Part shown: positions 55,008-64,000 of the stretch, in pieces
Numbering within the stretch: position 1 is the first letter of the stretch
How the letters are laid out: the number at the start of each line of letters is the position of its first letter
Assembly (NCBI GenBank): GCA_022702705.1
Contig: CM040429.1
Coordinates: 4,084,073-4,148,072, forward strand
Direction: 5' to 3'
From: Papilionanthe hookeriana x Papilionanthe teres
Taxonomy: Eukaryota; Streptophyta; Magnoliopsida; Asparagales; Orchidaceae
Length of the DNA: 64,000 nucleotides
Translations under genes and position numbers: made by a program
The notes under the pieces: generated by a model
What the model was told of the DNA's origin: nothing
Databases searched by the model: none
Seen by the model: the letters and a program-made list of their open reading frames with translations, nothing else

Positions 55008-56858
55008 ACACCCAGCTCAAGGGAATAAGCATTCTCTACCCCTTAATACATCAAAATAGAAGGCCACCATATATCTCAGATAAGAATAAGCGTAGAACTT
55101 TTCCAAACTTAAAGTAAATTTCTCCATAACATGCCTTTTGATAAGGAAGAGCTAGAAGGAAGCCAGAAATGAGGCCCGCATGTTTACAAGGCCCAAGTGA
55201 ATCCCCCACCATTTCATGCTAAACAAACTCACATGTAAAGCCAAAACACGATTTTCAAAGCATTAAAACGAGGGCAGCAATCATGCATCCGAGCAAAAGG
55301 CTCACGAGTAAGGGCTAAAGCAAGCCAACCAAGCCCCTAAATGAGTTTGAAATGAGCCATGAGAAGGGCTGAAATTAAACTAAGCATAAAGCTAAAATAA
55401 ACATTCCCATGCACCCAACATATCAAAGTATAGAACCTTAGTGTATTTCGAACCAAAGTAAGTATAAAGCTCTATTAGATCAACTCAAACTTTCCTTAGC
55501 ATGCTCCTAATAAAGAAGAATCAAAAGGAGCAAAAGACAAGCTCCACATGCATGTACTCTAAATAAATCATTCCATGCTCCACATCAAGTTAGAGTGAGT
55601 AAAGAAGAGAGAGGAGCAATAGCATGCCACTTTGAATGTATAACCACGCCCGACTCGAAGCATAGCAACATGTAAATAGCCTCGCATGTGAAAATGCGAG
55701 CCAAAGAAACTCATACCTCGGTGTGTATCCTAGCAAAGCACCCCAAAATCCGACAACGAGAGACCGAAGGGCGCAAACCAAGCCGAAAACCGATCGGCCG
55801 ACTTCCGAAATTTCAAGGAGCAAGGCCAACGGCACCTCTGCCTTACTCGAACACAAGCTCGGGGAAAACCGTGAGCAACGGAGGAAGAGAAGAAGAGGAG
55901 GAGAGGTAAGGCAATGGTAACACACAACACCGGCCGAGCAAAAATAAGAGCCGACCTTAAACCACTAATCCAAAAGAGGCTTTTATAGCCGGCCTCGAGA
56001 AGAAGAGCAAGAAGAAGCCGTCCCACCTACACGGGCGTCTCGGCGGGAGAAAGAGGAGAGGGAGAGAGTGGCGACAAAGTCGGCCGAAAAGGGCGACGAT
56101 GGAGGCGGGGAAGGCCGAAAGGGGCTGCGCGTGAGCGAAGTCGCCGGGGAAGTGGCGAGAAGGTACGGGGACCGAGGTCGGAGCTCGCGCGGGAGCCGGG
56201 GAAGCGGGATCGGGACCGGGAGAAAAGAAAAAGGCGAGCCGGATGAGAGAGTGGGGTTAGGGTTTAAAAATGGGATTTAAATAGAAAATATAAGGATTTA
56301 TTTAATAAAAATTGGTAAAATTTCGCGTCGCGGGTCCGCGCTCCGAACACGACAAGTTATACGTCTTTCCTAGCAAATTCGACGTCCGGACGCAATGGCG
56401 CGATCCGTTTCGCGATCCGAGGTCGTTCGGAGAACCTCGTCACCGGTCGAGTCGAAAGTGCGTCAAATTCGATTTCGTCGAAATTCTGACCTTGATGGCG
56501 CTTGTTCTGACATTCTGACTTCTGATCTTGATCCGTCGCGGAGAATTTGAAGACGTCGAGGCTGGGGCTCGAGGAATTTGTGCTCGGTGGTGCAGAAAGT
56601 GTGCACAAGGCTACCCTAAGGTCCAGTGGTCCTATAGGAACTCAATTTGGAGTCCTAACGCTAATTCCGACCTACCAGTGTGTGAGCGAGAGGTCGGGAA
56701 TTCCGTCGGGATTCCGAAAGAGTGTCGAAAGTGGTTTCGAAGCATTCTAAGACGAGGTGGGTCCAGTGCTAGGAATCTAAGATCGTCGGGGAAGCTCCTA
56801 AGGCTAGAACCCTAGATCCTAGGAGGAAAACTAAACCTCGACAAAAGTGAGGTCAACA

Positions 56859-57515
56859 GCCTTCCACCGAGGAACTCTCTTATTCATGGATACATTCGAT
56901 GTCTTCCCTCCATGTGATCAAAAGGAACATGCAACTTTTGACAAGATTGTGATTCCTACTATCCTATAATATAGAGAACTTATTATTGAGACATACAAAG
57001 GCTACACATATCAGAAAATGTCAGAATTTAAAATATCAGTGGATGGTCTTAGTAACGATCAACTGATAGCATCATAGGAGGTTACACTTCCAGCCCACAC
57101 CCTCAGTGTTCCACATGAAGAGACGAAAGGTCGGGGTAAAATTCTTGTTATTGAAACGAAGTAGATAAAGTTAGTTCTCCAAAACTTCAATAGTCAAAGG
57201 GAAGACTCAATAGATAATAAGAATCACCCATCAACCAAACTTTTGAAAACCCTTAAACCCGCTGAGGCCCAACTTGTCATAGATGAGAAGCATATGAGAT
57301 ATTTAATTGTTCAAAATTTGGCTCGGGAGAACCTACATTGATGTGAACCTTCAGCTCTGATTATGTCAAACCATAACAGATTGATAATGAGGTATGTTCA
57401 TAGATGGGAAAAGCTCCTCAGACTCTTTGGGAGTCAAAGCAGTCATCAGAGGGATCTAGGAATTGCCACGGAGAACCAGAAGCTTCGATAGATGAAGTCG
57501 AAGCTCCCGGAAGAC
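56859..57515 (+). pseudogene. Residual internal sequence of gypsy element 5
   Basis: Decayed coding-like sequence (for example TYKGYTYQKMSEFKISVDGL) with several stops. No protease, RT or integrase motif is clear. It ends GATGAAGTCGAAGCTCCCGG before the 3' LTR; DEVEA sequence is found at the equivalent place in element 2. Confidence 0.5.
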
Positions 57516-58854
57516 TGGAGTGGGCTCGGAGGAGGGTCGGTCAGTCCTCAGAGGAGGGGGCGGAGGGGGGCGGTCAGTCCTAAGAGGAGGGGGGTTGCCG
57601 CCACCTCCTTCTCATTCTTCCTCTCCCTCCTCCCCTTTTTCCTTCCTTTCTTCCTTTCTCCCCTTCCTTTCCTCCTCCTCTTTCCTTCCTCACCTCTTTC
57701 TCTCCCCATCACATTTCATTCCTAAGCACTTCCCTATTTTAAATCAATTTCTAAAACTTGAAATTCTAATTTTATTCTCCTTCCTTATTTTAAAACAATT
57801 TCCTAAAATATGACATCTCTTTTTATTCTCCTTGCTTATTTAAAAGACTATCTTAAAATTTGAAATCTCTTTTTATTCTCCTTACTTATTTTAAAAGTCT
57901 TTTCCAAAAGTTTGAAATCTTTTTTATTCTCTTTTTTATTTTGAAAGTCTTTCCAAAATCTAAAATCCTTTTAAAATAGGTCAAACCTCTTTATAAATAG
58001 GAGGTGATGTGCTTAGAGTTATGAGTCTTGTTTTTTATATCTGAAATCAAGATTTAGCCTAGGTATTTTCGCCTTCGAGGGTTGTATCTGACGTCAAGTT
58101 AGTGCTCTGATTTTTCCCTCGTCCGAGGTGGTGATCTTCTCCACGGGTATGGGTGATGCTCCGACTGTAGCTCGACCCCGACGAGATATTTATTTATCCT
58201 TCCACCTTTCCAACTAATGTCCACCAGTTTCCCATCACTACATCGAGACACCGCACCTCTTCCCAGCAACCGTCAGATGTTGTCCTCCCTCCAACCTGTT
58301 GTCAGCCTTCTCCCAACAAGGCCCCAACTCCCCATACTCCATCCCAACATCAGCCGCCCTTCATGAACAATCCAATCTTGCTATCCACCTGCCCAAAATT
58401 CCTCCAAGCACTCAGCTGACCCATTTCCAGTAGTCTACCTTGTTGTCCAGACCTTTCCCTTCACTGTCAACGCTTCCCCGTTTATTATCCGCTCTCCAAA
58501 AGAGTTGACGAGCCTTCCCCACTGCTGCGCCACCTTCCCAGCTTGTTGCCTCGCCTTCTAACCTACCTCTCAGACGCCCAATAAGCCTTCCTGCAACCTT
58601 AATCTGATACCTCCCTCCTCTGGTTCACCTTCCAACCCTTATGGGCCCCTCTCCTGCATTCACGCTTGCTGTCTTAAGCCTGCGGATCCACTGGGCCAAA
58701 CTCAGCCGCCCTTGAGATGCGCTTTCAAGATGTTGGTTTGTGTCTTTGTGTTTGTTTGTCGTTTATTTCATGTTTTGAAGAATCATTGTGATCAATTTCA
58801 ATTCAATAATAATATTTGTGTCCTTTTTTATTTGAGTTTTCTTCTCCGGTATCA
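57516..58854 (+). repeat. 3' LTR of gypsy element 5
   Basis: 1,339 bp, partner of 49,397-50,690. Its start carries an extra copy of the GGTCAGTCCTmAGAGGAGG word (57,538-57,592). Numerous substitutions separate the two LTRs, so the nested insertion is not recent. Confidence 0.85.
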
Positions 58855-58859
58855 CTCCA
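58855..58859. other. Target site duplication, right (CTCCA)
   Basis: Matches 49,392-49,396. Past it the copia RT frame resumes (minus-strand CTTTGGAGAGCGTCAATGG). Confidence 0.9.
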
Positions 58860-59587
58860 TCTCTCCATCCATTGACGCTCTCCAAAGATCACAGTCTGGG
58901 CTCTCCACCGCTTTTTTTATAGTGACGGGGAATTTCTGCCTCTATGATTGAAAGTGCAAATGCAATGTGATCACTCAATCAAGTTGGTTTTGAGACATTT
59001 TGGCGTCTAGTCTTTCTCCTTGCAATAGATTCCAAAGAAGGAATCTTATCCTCAACATTTTATTCCACCTCCTCCTGAGCATTATCAACAGATACCTGTT
59101 GAGCTGTAACTGAATCACGTATCTAAGTTGGAGTGGACGAACTCTGTGGAACAAAATGGAATTGCATCAAACTCCTACTTATGCTGCATATCTGTGGTCC
59201 CAATAGAACTCTCCACCTGCTTTGAGTCCTGATTTTTTAACAAGCTTGCCTCATCGAATGTAACATCCATGCTAATAACAACCTTCATTTTTGACTGATC
59301 AAACAACTTGAATCCATTGACTCCACACATAAAGCCAATGAAGATCTTTTTTTTTTCCTCGTGATTCTAGTTTATCATTATGAACGCGGTAGTACATTAG
59401 ACACCTAAACACTCTTATGTGCTCATAATATCTAGTAGGATGCCCCGACCACGTCTCTTTAGAGTTTTCTTCCCAATAACTGCAAAAGACAAACGGTTCA
59501 CTAAGTGAAATATTTTATGGCTTCAACCCAATAGATTCTATCCAACCCAATATTGGATAACATACACCAAACTTTCTCTACCAAAGT

Positions 59588-60675
59588 CTAGCCCATCTTC
59601 TCTGCCACCACGTTCTGATGTGGGGTCTCACGAACAGTGAAGTGATGTTCTATCCTAACTCTCTGACACTCTTGTAAAAACACATTTGAAGTGTATTCAC
59701 CCCCATTTTCTGATCTAATACACTGGATCATTTTACCATTCTGAGTCACAATCCACTTTTTCCAAGTTATGAAAATCTTCAGCACTTCGCATTTGCAATT
59801 TATGGTGTACACCCAAAGATATCTGGAGTGATCATCAAAAAAAGAAACAGAGTATATTCGCTCGCTAAATGATGTTGTCTTCGTCGGACCCCAAACATAC
59901 GTGTGAAAATACTCTAAAATACATTTTGTACTATGGATGACGGTATCAAAAAAATTTCTTGCCTTCTTTTCAAACACACAATGTTCACAAATATATAGCA
60001 TGCAGATGCTCGCTTCTTTGATAAATCATTTTTCACAAGTCTGAAGTGAAATCTCCACAGCATGAGCTAGTCGCATATATCACAACATAGTGGCGTCAAA
60101 AGAATTATCAACAACAACAATCGTTTCAGTCACTGTACTTCTCTGAAGAAGGTAAAGATTGTGATAACGAACTCTCTTCATAAAAATCATTGCTCCGCGA
60201 TCAAAACTCTTACCTTAATAATTATCTTGTAGCCCTTGGACTCTAAAGCCCCAACGGACAACAAATTTTTCCTGATATTTAGAACATATTTGTAATCAGT
60301 CGGCTCTCTCACAGTATCATCATGCATCCTGATAAAGATACTCCCTACACAAATAGTGCGACAAGTTTGAAAGTTACTCATAGTCACTGTAATGTTACCC
60401 AGCTATTTGTACGTACAAAATCATCCTCGATTGGGACAAATGTGATAGGTAGCACATGTATCCAGAATCCAGCACGAATCATCTATAAACAAACTATGAG
60501 AAACTGCAGATAACGATAGATCGGAATCTGCTTCTTCACATCTTTCCACAAAGATATTACTTTTTGCCCCAGATACAACTTCTTTTCCCTTCTTATACAG
60601 CTTCAACAAATTTTTTTTCCAATGATCAATCTCTAAACAGTATATAAACTGATTTTTTTTCAAGATTGCGCCCAC
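59588..60675 (-). pseudogene. copia protease-integrase, broken
   Basis: Protease at 60,675-60,421: SCWILDTCATYHICPNR, where the usual DSG/DTG active site reads DTC. Pre-integrase at 60,387-60,187: VLNIRKNLLSVGALESKGYK. Integrase at 60,001-59,588: zinc-binding CEHCVFEKKA, FFDDHSRYLWVYTINCK (first catalytic Asp), CIRSENGGEYTSNVFLQECQ (second catalytic Asp replaced by Glu) and PHQNVVAEKMG (catalytic Glu). It is split into several frames. Part of copia element 2. Confidence 0.85.
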
Positions 60676-60960
60676 AAGACTTTTCTAACTTTTTCATAAG
60701 TGTTACTACTTCCACCTTTCTTTGTTAAATTCTTCTTTTTCTTCTCAAATCTGTCACGTTAGGGTGTAAGTGCTCAGTTGATTCTATCTATGTGGACACA
60801 TTGTCCTTTCGACGGAACTCGTCATTCAACAGTGTCGTAGTCACTTCGTCATAATTCAATACCTCCTCATGAATAGTGTCATCGTGAATTTACGTACTCA
60901 ACTGAAAGTGAATCCAACATTAGTACATTGTCTTCATCTTCAACCTCCTCATCAAAATTT

Positions 60961-61302
60961 TTACATATTTGTCAACAGTTTTATGAAGTCATTCAAGTGC
61001 TCATCAATAGTAACCCCATGTTTCATCTGAAATCTGTAGAGTTGACGTTTCATATGGAGACGGTTCTTCATGCTATTCGTGAAATATTTATTCTCCGGCA
61101 TCCTCCACAATTTCCCTACAGAGGTCTTTATCATCATCCCATATTTAATCTCTTGGGTCAAATAATTTTGGATCAAGTCACACGCACTTTTGTTCATCTT
61201 CAATAAATCTCTCTCTAACATATCTTCAGGACATTTCTCACTATCTAGAACTTCATCTACATTCTGAGAATATAACGCATCATTCACCTTACATCGCCAC
61301 AA
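60961..61302 (-). pseudogene. copia Gag fragment
   Basis: MWRCKVNDALYSQNVDEVLD, MNKSACDLIQNYLTQEIKYG, KLWRMPENKYFTNSMKNRLH and YRFQMKHGVTIDEHLNDFIK match the plant copia Gag core (the usual LW..LE..Y..KS..N...LK..L pattern). The rest of Gag toward the protease is frameshifted. Confidence 0.8.
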
Positions 61303-62109
61303 GCCAAACTTTTCTTTGCCACAAATTTCGTCACATCAATTTTTACAGGATTTTTAATCACCTAATGAATCGATTTTCCACAGTCAAGGTGTATGTTGAA
61401 GAATCTAACATCGTGTTATTGCTCACACTACTGGAATCTCTTTTCTCACCAAAAAAAATATTTAACATAATGCTTAAAAAAACAAAAAAAAAAAGTTGAC
61501 CTAAAAAAAAAGAACCTAAAATTTGTTTTTTCCTTTTGAAATTTCTTTTTTTTTCTTTTTTTCTTTTATTCTTTTCTACCAAAATTCCTTTTTTCATAAA
61601 ATCCAAATCTAAAAACAATTCCTTTAAAAGAAAATTTTCCAAAATCTTCCTCTTCCCAAAGAAAAATTTTCTTTCCCAAAGTTCCACGCCAACAACTTTC
61701 CTTTTTTCATTCTTGTATTATCGAAAGCTCCTTCCCACACAGCTCTGTCTCTAAAAGGCATTTCCTTTCGGCACAGTTGTGTCTCCAACTCGCCAACCTC
61801 CGTGACCGGCACTCACCGTCGAAGTCAACGGGACCTTGCTAAAAGCGCCGCTCGTCTTTCCACCTATTCCATGTCAGAGCTGTCGTCTAAAAACCAGTTG
61901 TATTCGCTGCAGGACTGCCATCTAAATATCAATAGTGGTCGCTGTCGGACTGCCGACTAGCTGTGAATTCTTGTAATAGCTCAAACTTTGCGTTCAAGCC
62001 GCTAGCTTGCGTCTGATTTGCACGTCGGACCATCTGCTGAAAAAATATGGCAACTCACGTTGAATTTACTGTCATCGACGTTTAACGTTGTTACGATCAC
62101 GAACTCGAA
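61303..62109 (-). other. 5' leader of copia element 2
   Basis: Non-coding. Homopolymer-rich on the left (A8-A10 and T runs at 61,450-61,620), GC-richer from 61,740. The part from 61,755 on aligns with 63,520-63,852 of the second copy. Confidence 0.6.
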
Positions 62110-62121
62110 GCTCTGATATCA
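62110..62121 (-). other. Primer binding site of copia element 2
   Basis: On the minus strand TGATATCAGAGC, one mismatch from TGGTATCAGAGC, next to the LTR edge at 62,124. Confidence 0.75.
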
Positions 62122-62123
62122 AT

Positions 62124-62283
62124 TGTTAAGTGAAAACAATGTGAAATTGTAGAATTCACACAACAACAATCAAACACAAAAGATTTATGCAGTTCAGCAT
62201 TAAATTGATTCATCTACATCCACAAGTAGGGAAATTTCACAAGAAAAAGATGGGATAAAGAAAAACAGCTTGTAGTTATTAGT
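62124..62283 (-). repeat. 5' LTR remnant of copia element 2
   Basis: About 160 bp that match the lower part of the 3' LTR (47,469-47,640). It stops abruptly where the G/T-rich repeat begins. Confidence 0.7.
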
Positions 62284-62826
62284 GTAATGTTATACTGTTA
62301 TTATGATACAAATGTGGTGTTATTGTGATGTTATTATTATGATTGTAATGTGGGGTTAATAGTGTGGTTGTATAGTGATATTATTAGTGCAGTATTATGG
62401 TGTTATTGTGATACAAATATGGTTGTATTGTGGTGATATTAGGTTATGGTATGATGTTATTGTCATACAAATATGGTACAGTGGTGTTATTAGTGCAGTA
62501 TTATGGTGTTATTGTGATGCAAATGTGGTTGTTGTGGTGTTATTAGTGTAATGATATAATTTTATTGTACAAAAATACGGTTCGATGGTAATGTTATTAG
62601 TGTGGTTGTATTGTGGTGTTAATAGTGTGGTTGTATCGTGGTGTTAATAGTGTGGTTGTATGGTTGTGTTATTAGTGTACTAGTATGGTATTATTGTTAT
62701 ATTTAATCAAGTATAGTGGTGTTATTAGTGTTATATGGTATGATACAAATACGATTATATTGTGGTGCTATTAGTGTGTTATTGTGGTAGTATTCTGCTA
62801 GTTTAATTGTAATATTATACTATTTT
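62284..62826 (+). repeat. G/T-rich degenerate minisatellite
   Basis: About 540 bp built of GTGTTATTAGTG, TGGTTGTATTGTGG and ATTATGGTGTTATTGTGATA words in irregular order. The plus strand is nearly free of C, a marked strand bias. It is not a telomere repeat and has no reading frame. Confidence 0.85.
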
Positions 62827-63519
62827 ACTTGTGATAAATCCTACAACCATAATATTGTGGCGGTAAGATAAAATATTTTCTCTTCCAATATTAAATCATC
62901 ATTCCATATGGTTAATTTAGCTATCAAGTTTGTCATTGAACAAAGCAAATAAAACACATATCAAGCAATGCTTATCTCGGTTAGATAAACTTTTGAATGC
63001 AAGTATAACTACACAACCTAAATTACCTAGATGCTCTATATCGACTCTTAAGTTTTCTATTTTCCTTGGGTTCTTTCATTCTTCTATATTAGCTTACTTG
63101 AAAATACAAAGAGAAGTACATAAGTTCGCACCATAGACCATAAATCCTTACTCAATACTTGTTTTAGAAAAAACTAAACATCACAAGACTTACATGGCGA
63201 GAGAGAGACTACGAATGTTTCTCGTCCGGCGACCGACAGTGCAGGTGATTTCAAGAGAACCAAATCCTACCTACTAAAATCGGAGCTGAAAATCACTCTG
63301 TAAAACACTGCCCAATGGTAATAGAAGAAAATAGAGATTGAAGAGGTGCGCAGGGTTTTATTTTTATAGCTATGGGCTGGTTCGGGCTAGGTCATGCGCC
63401 AATATATACAACTTTTTCATTTGATTTTTAGTGGGTCCGCCACCTACAAGTGGCAAAATATCATTGGAGTCTGGACGCATACCTATGTCTGAACTCCTGA
63501 TGCAATATTTTCTCCTCTG
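62827..63519. other. Sequence between two copia copies, no gene
   Basis: No recognised motif. Confidence 0.4.
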
Positions 63520-64000
63520 AAAGTTATTTCCTTTCCGCACAGCTGTGTCTCCAACCGCACTTCCTAGTCCTACTCGTTAGCTTCCCACGACAGGCTCTCG
63601 CCGTCGAAGCCCACTGACCCTTGCCGGAAGCGCCGCCCACCGTTCCACATAAGAGTTGTCGTCTGAAAACCAGTCAGATTCGCCACCGGACTGTCGACCC
63701 CGCTGTGAATTCTTGCAATAGCTCAAACTCCGCATCCAAGCCGTCGGCCTGCCTCTGATCTGCACGTCAGACCACTTGCTGAAAGAACTCTAGCAACACA
63801 CACCAAATTTGTTATTGTCGAGGCCGAACCTCGCTACAATCACGAACTCGGAGCTCTGATACCAATTATTATGCGAAAACAATGTGAAAGTGTAGAAATT
63901 CACACAACAAAGTCAAACATAAAAGATTTATGTGGTTCGGCGTTAGATTGATTCGCTTGCATCCACGAGGAGAGAGATGTTGTTAGCACTAGATGGGAGA
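63520..64000 (-). mobile_element. Second copia copy of the same family, leader and LTR, cut by window end
   Basis: 63,520-63,852 matches the leader of copia element 2 (GCACAGyTGTGTCTCCAAC, GTGAATTCTTGyAATAGCTC). The primer site on the minus strand is TGGTATCAGAGC, perfect, at 63,864-63,853, and the LTR starts at 63,867 and runs off the window. Gag and pol are absent on its left, so the copy is truncated there. Confidence 0.8.

Larger units (their letters stand above)
51256..56858 (+). repeat. GC-richer non-coding block, probable large LTR-type insertion
   Basis: About 5.6 kb with no recognisable protein. It interrupts the gag/internal region of gypsy element 5 and contrasts with it in composition (CpG-containing words such as GGTCGGGAATTCCGTCGGG). 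At 51,851-51,865 GGTAGGGGA is followed by TGTCACAGATC, the same purine-tract/LTR junction as on the minus strand at 10,320, and similarity to that copy continues to about 52,620. So at least 51,860-52,620 is LTR of that family; the extent of the LTR and the nature of 53,800-56,858 are not settled. The right edge ends GTGAGGTCAACA. Confidence 0.5.
49397..58854 (+). mobile_element. Ty3/gypsy element 5, nested in copia element 2
   Basis: 9,458 bp on +: 5' LTR 49,397-50,690, primer site TGGTATCAGA at 50,693, gag start at 50,844, a 5.6 kb non-coding block (51,256-56,858), residual internal sequence and 3' LTR 57,516-58,854. Both outer edges are exact: TGACACGG at the left, CCGGTATCA at the right, flanked by CTCCA on each side. 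It is related to gypsy elements 1 and 2 (gag start, GAAGCTTCGATAGATGAAGTCG before the LTR). No RT or integrase is recognisable, so it was probably mobilised in trans. Confidence 0.88.
47469..62283 (-). mobile_element. Ty1/copia element 2, split by a nested gypsy
   Basis: Minus-strand order: 5' LTR remnant (62,283-62,124), primer site TGATATCAGAGC (62,121-62,110), leader, gag (about 61,300-60,960), protease (60,675-60,420), integrase (60,001-59,588), RT start (58,9xx-58,855), nested gypsy (58,854-49,397), rest of RT (49,391-48,705), RNase H (48,163-47,951), purine tract GGGAGGGGGG and 3' LTR (47,844-47,469). Without the insertion it is about 5.4 kb, a normal copia size. It lies upstream of the visible TRFL exons, in the same direction. 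Confidence 0.85.

Noticed and set aside
54830..55117. Frame with RIQENQN repeats as a possible repeat protein
   Set aside because: The 21-bp tandem repeat alone produces it; surrounding frames are equally open and no conserved domain is present.
62284..62826. G/T-rich repeat as a CRISPR-like or telomeric array
   Set aside because: The words vary in length and order, there are no unique spacers and no telomere unit.

Overview
The window is nuclear DNA of a flowering plant with a large, transposon-rich genome. Evidence: spliced GT-AG exons of three conserved plant genes, Ty3/gypsy and Ty1/copia LTR elements with tRNA-Met-type primer sites, RTE-type LINEs with (TTG)n tails, a palindromic MITE family and a TRIM-like element. 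The complex I type protein ends in FGTKDY, which would suit a monocot, but the species cannot be fixed from this sequence.

Only three host genes can be supported. (1) The 3' end of a FORGETTER1/strawberry-notch (SBNO) gene on +, last five exons between 6,417 and 22,251, including a 13.8 kb intron; the gene starts left of the window. (2) A complete two-exon gene on - for a small membrane protein of the plant complex I-associated type (exon 1 at 38,233-38,424, exon 2 at 24,164-24,238), split by a 14.0 kb intron. (3) The 3' half of a TRF-like (TRFL) Myb/telobox gene on -, four exons between 44,105 and about 47,125. Genes 1 and 2 converge, their stop codons 1.9 kb apart.

Almost everything else is transposon debris. 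2-5.4 kb: a gag/protease-bearing gypsy (-) inserted in a 158-bp tandem repeat. 7.0-9.6 kb: gypsy with gag-protease (-). 9.6-10.3 kb: LTR fragment. 10.9-13.8 kb: gypsy pol (+) with a 0.4 kb internal duplication. 14.3-17.6 kb: gypsy (-). 17.6-18.7 kb: Athila/Tat-type pol (+). 18.7-19.6 kb: RTE LINE (+). 24.3-27.1 kb: internally deleted copia (-). 28.5-31.9 kb: a diverged duplicated segment, one copy carrying a second RTE LINE (-). 35.5-37.0 kb: a TRIM-like element with 0.28 kb LTRs. 47.5-62.3 kb: a copia (-) split by a 9.46 kb gypsy (+) with a perfect 5-bp target duplication, itself carrying a 5.6 kb GC-richer non-coding block. 62.3-62.8 kb: a G/T-rich minisatellite. 63.5 kb to the end: another copia copy.

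No element looks autonomous. I see no CRISPR array, tRNA, rRNA or defence-like gene cluster, and no coherent new enzymatic system. The most informative signals are the host genes hidden by giant introns, an unexplained 48-codon exon-like stretch inside the complex I type gene, and the three-level nested insertion.
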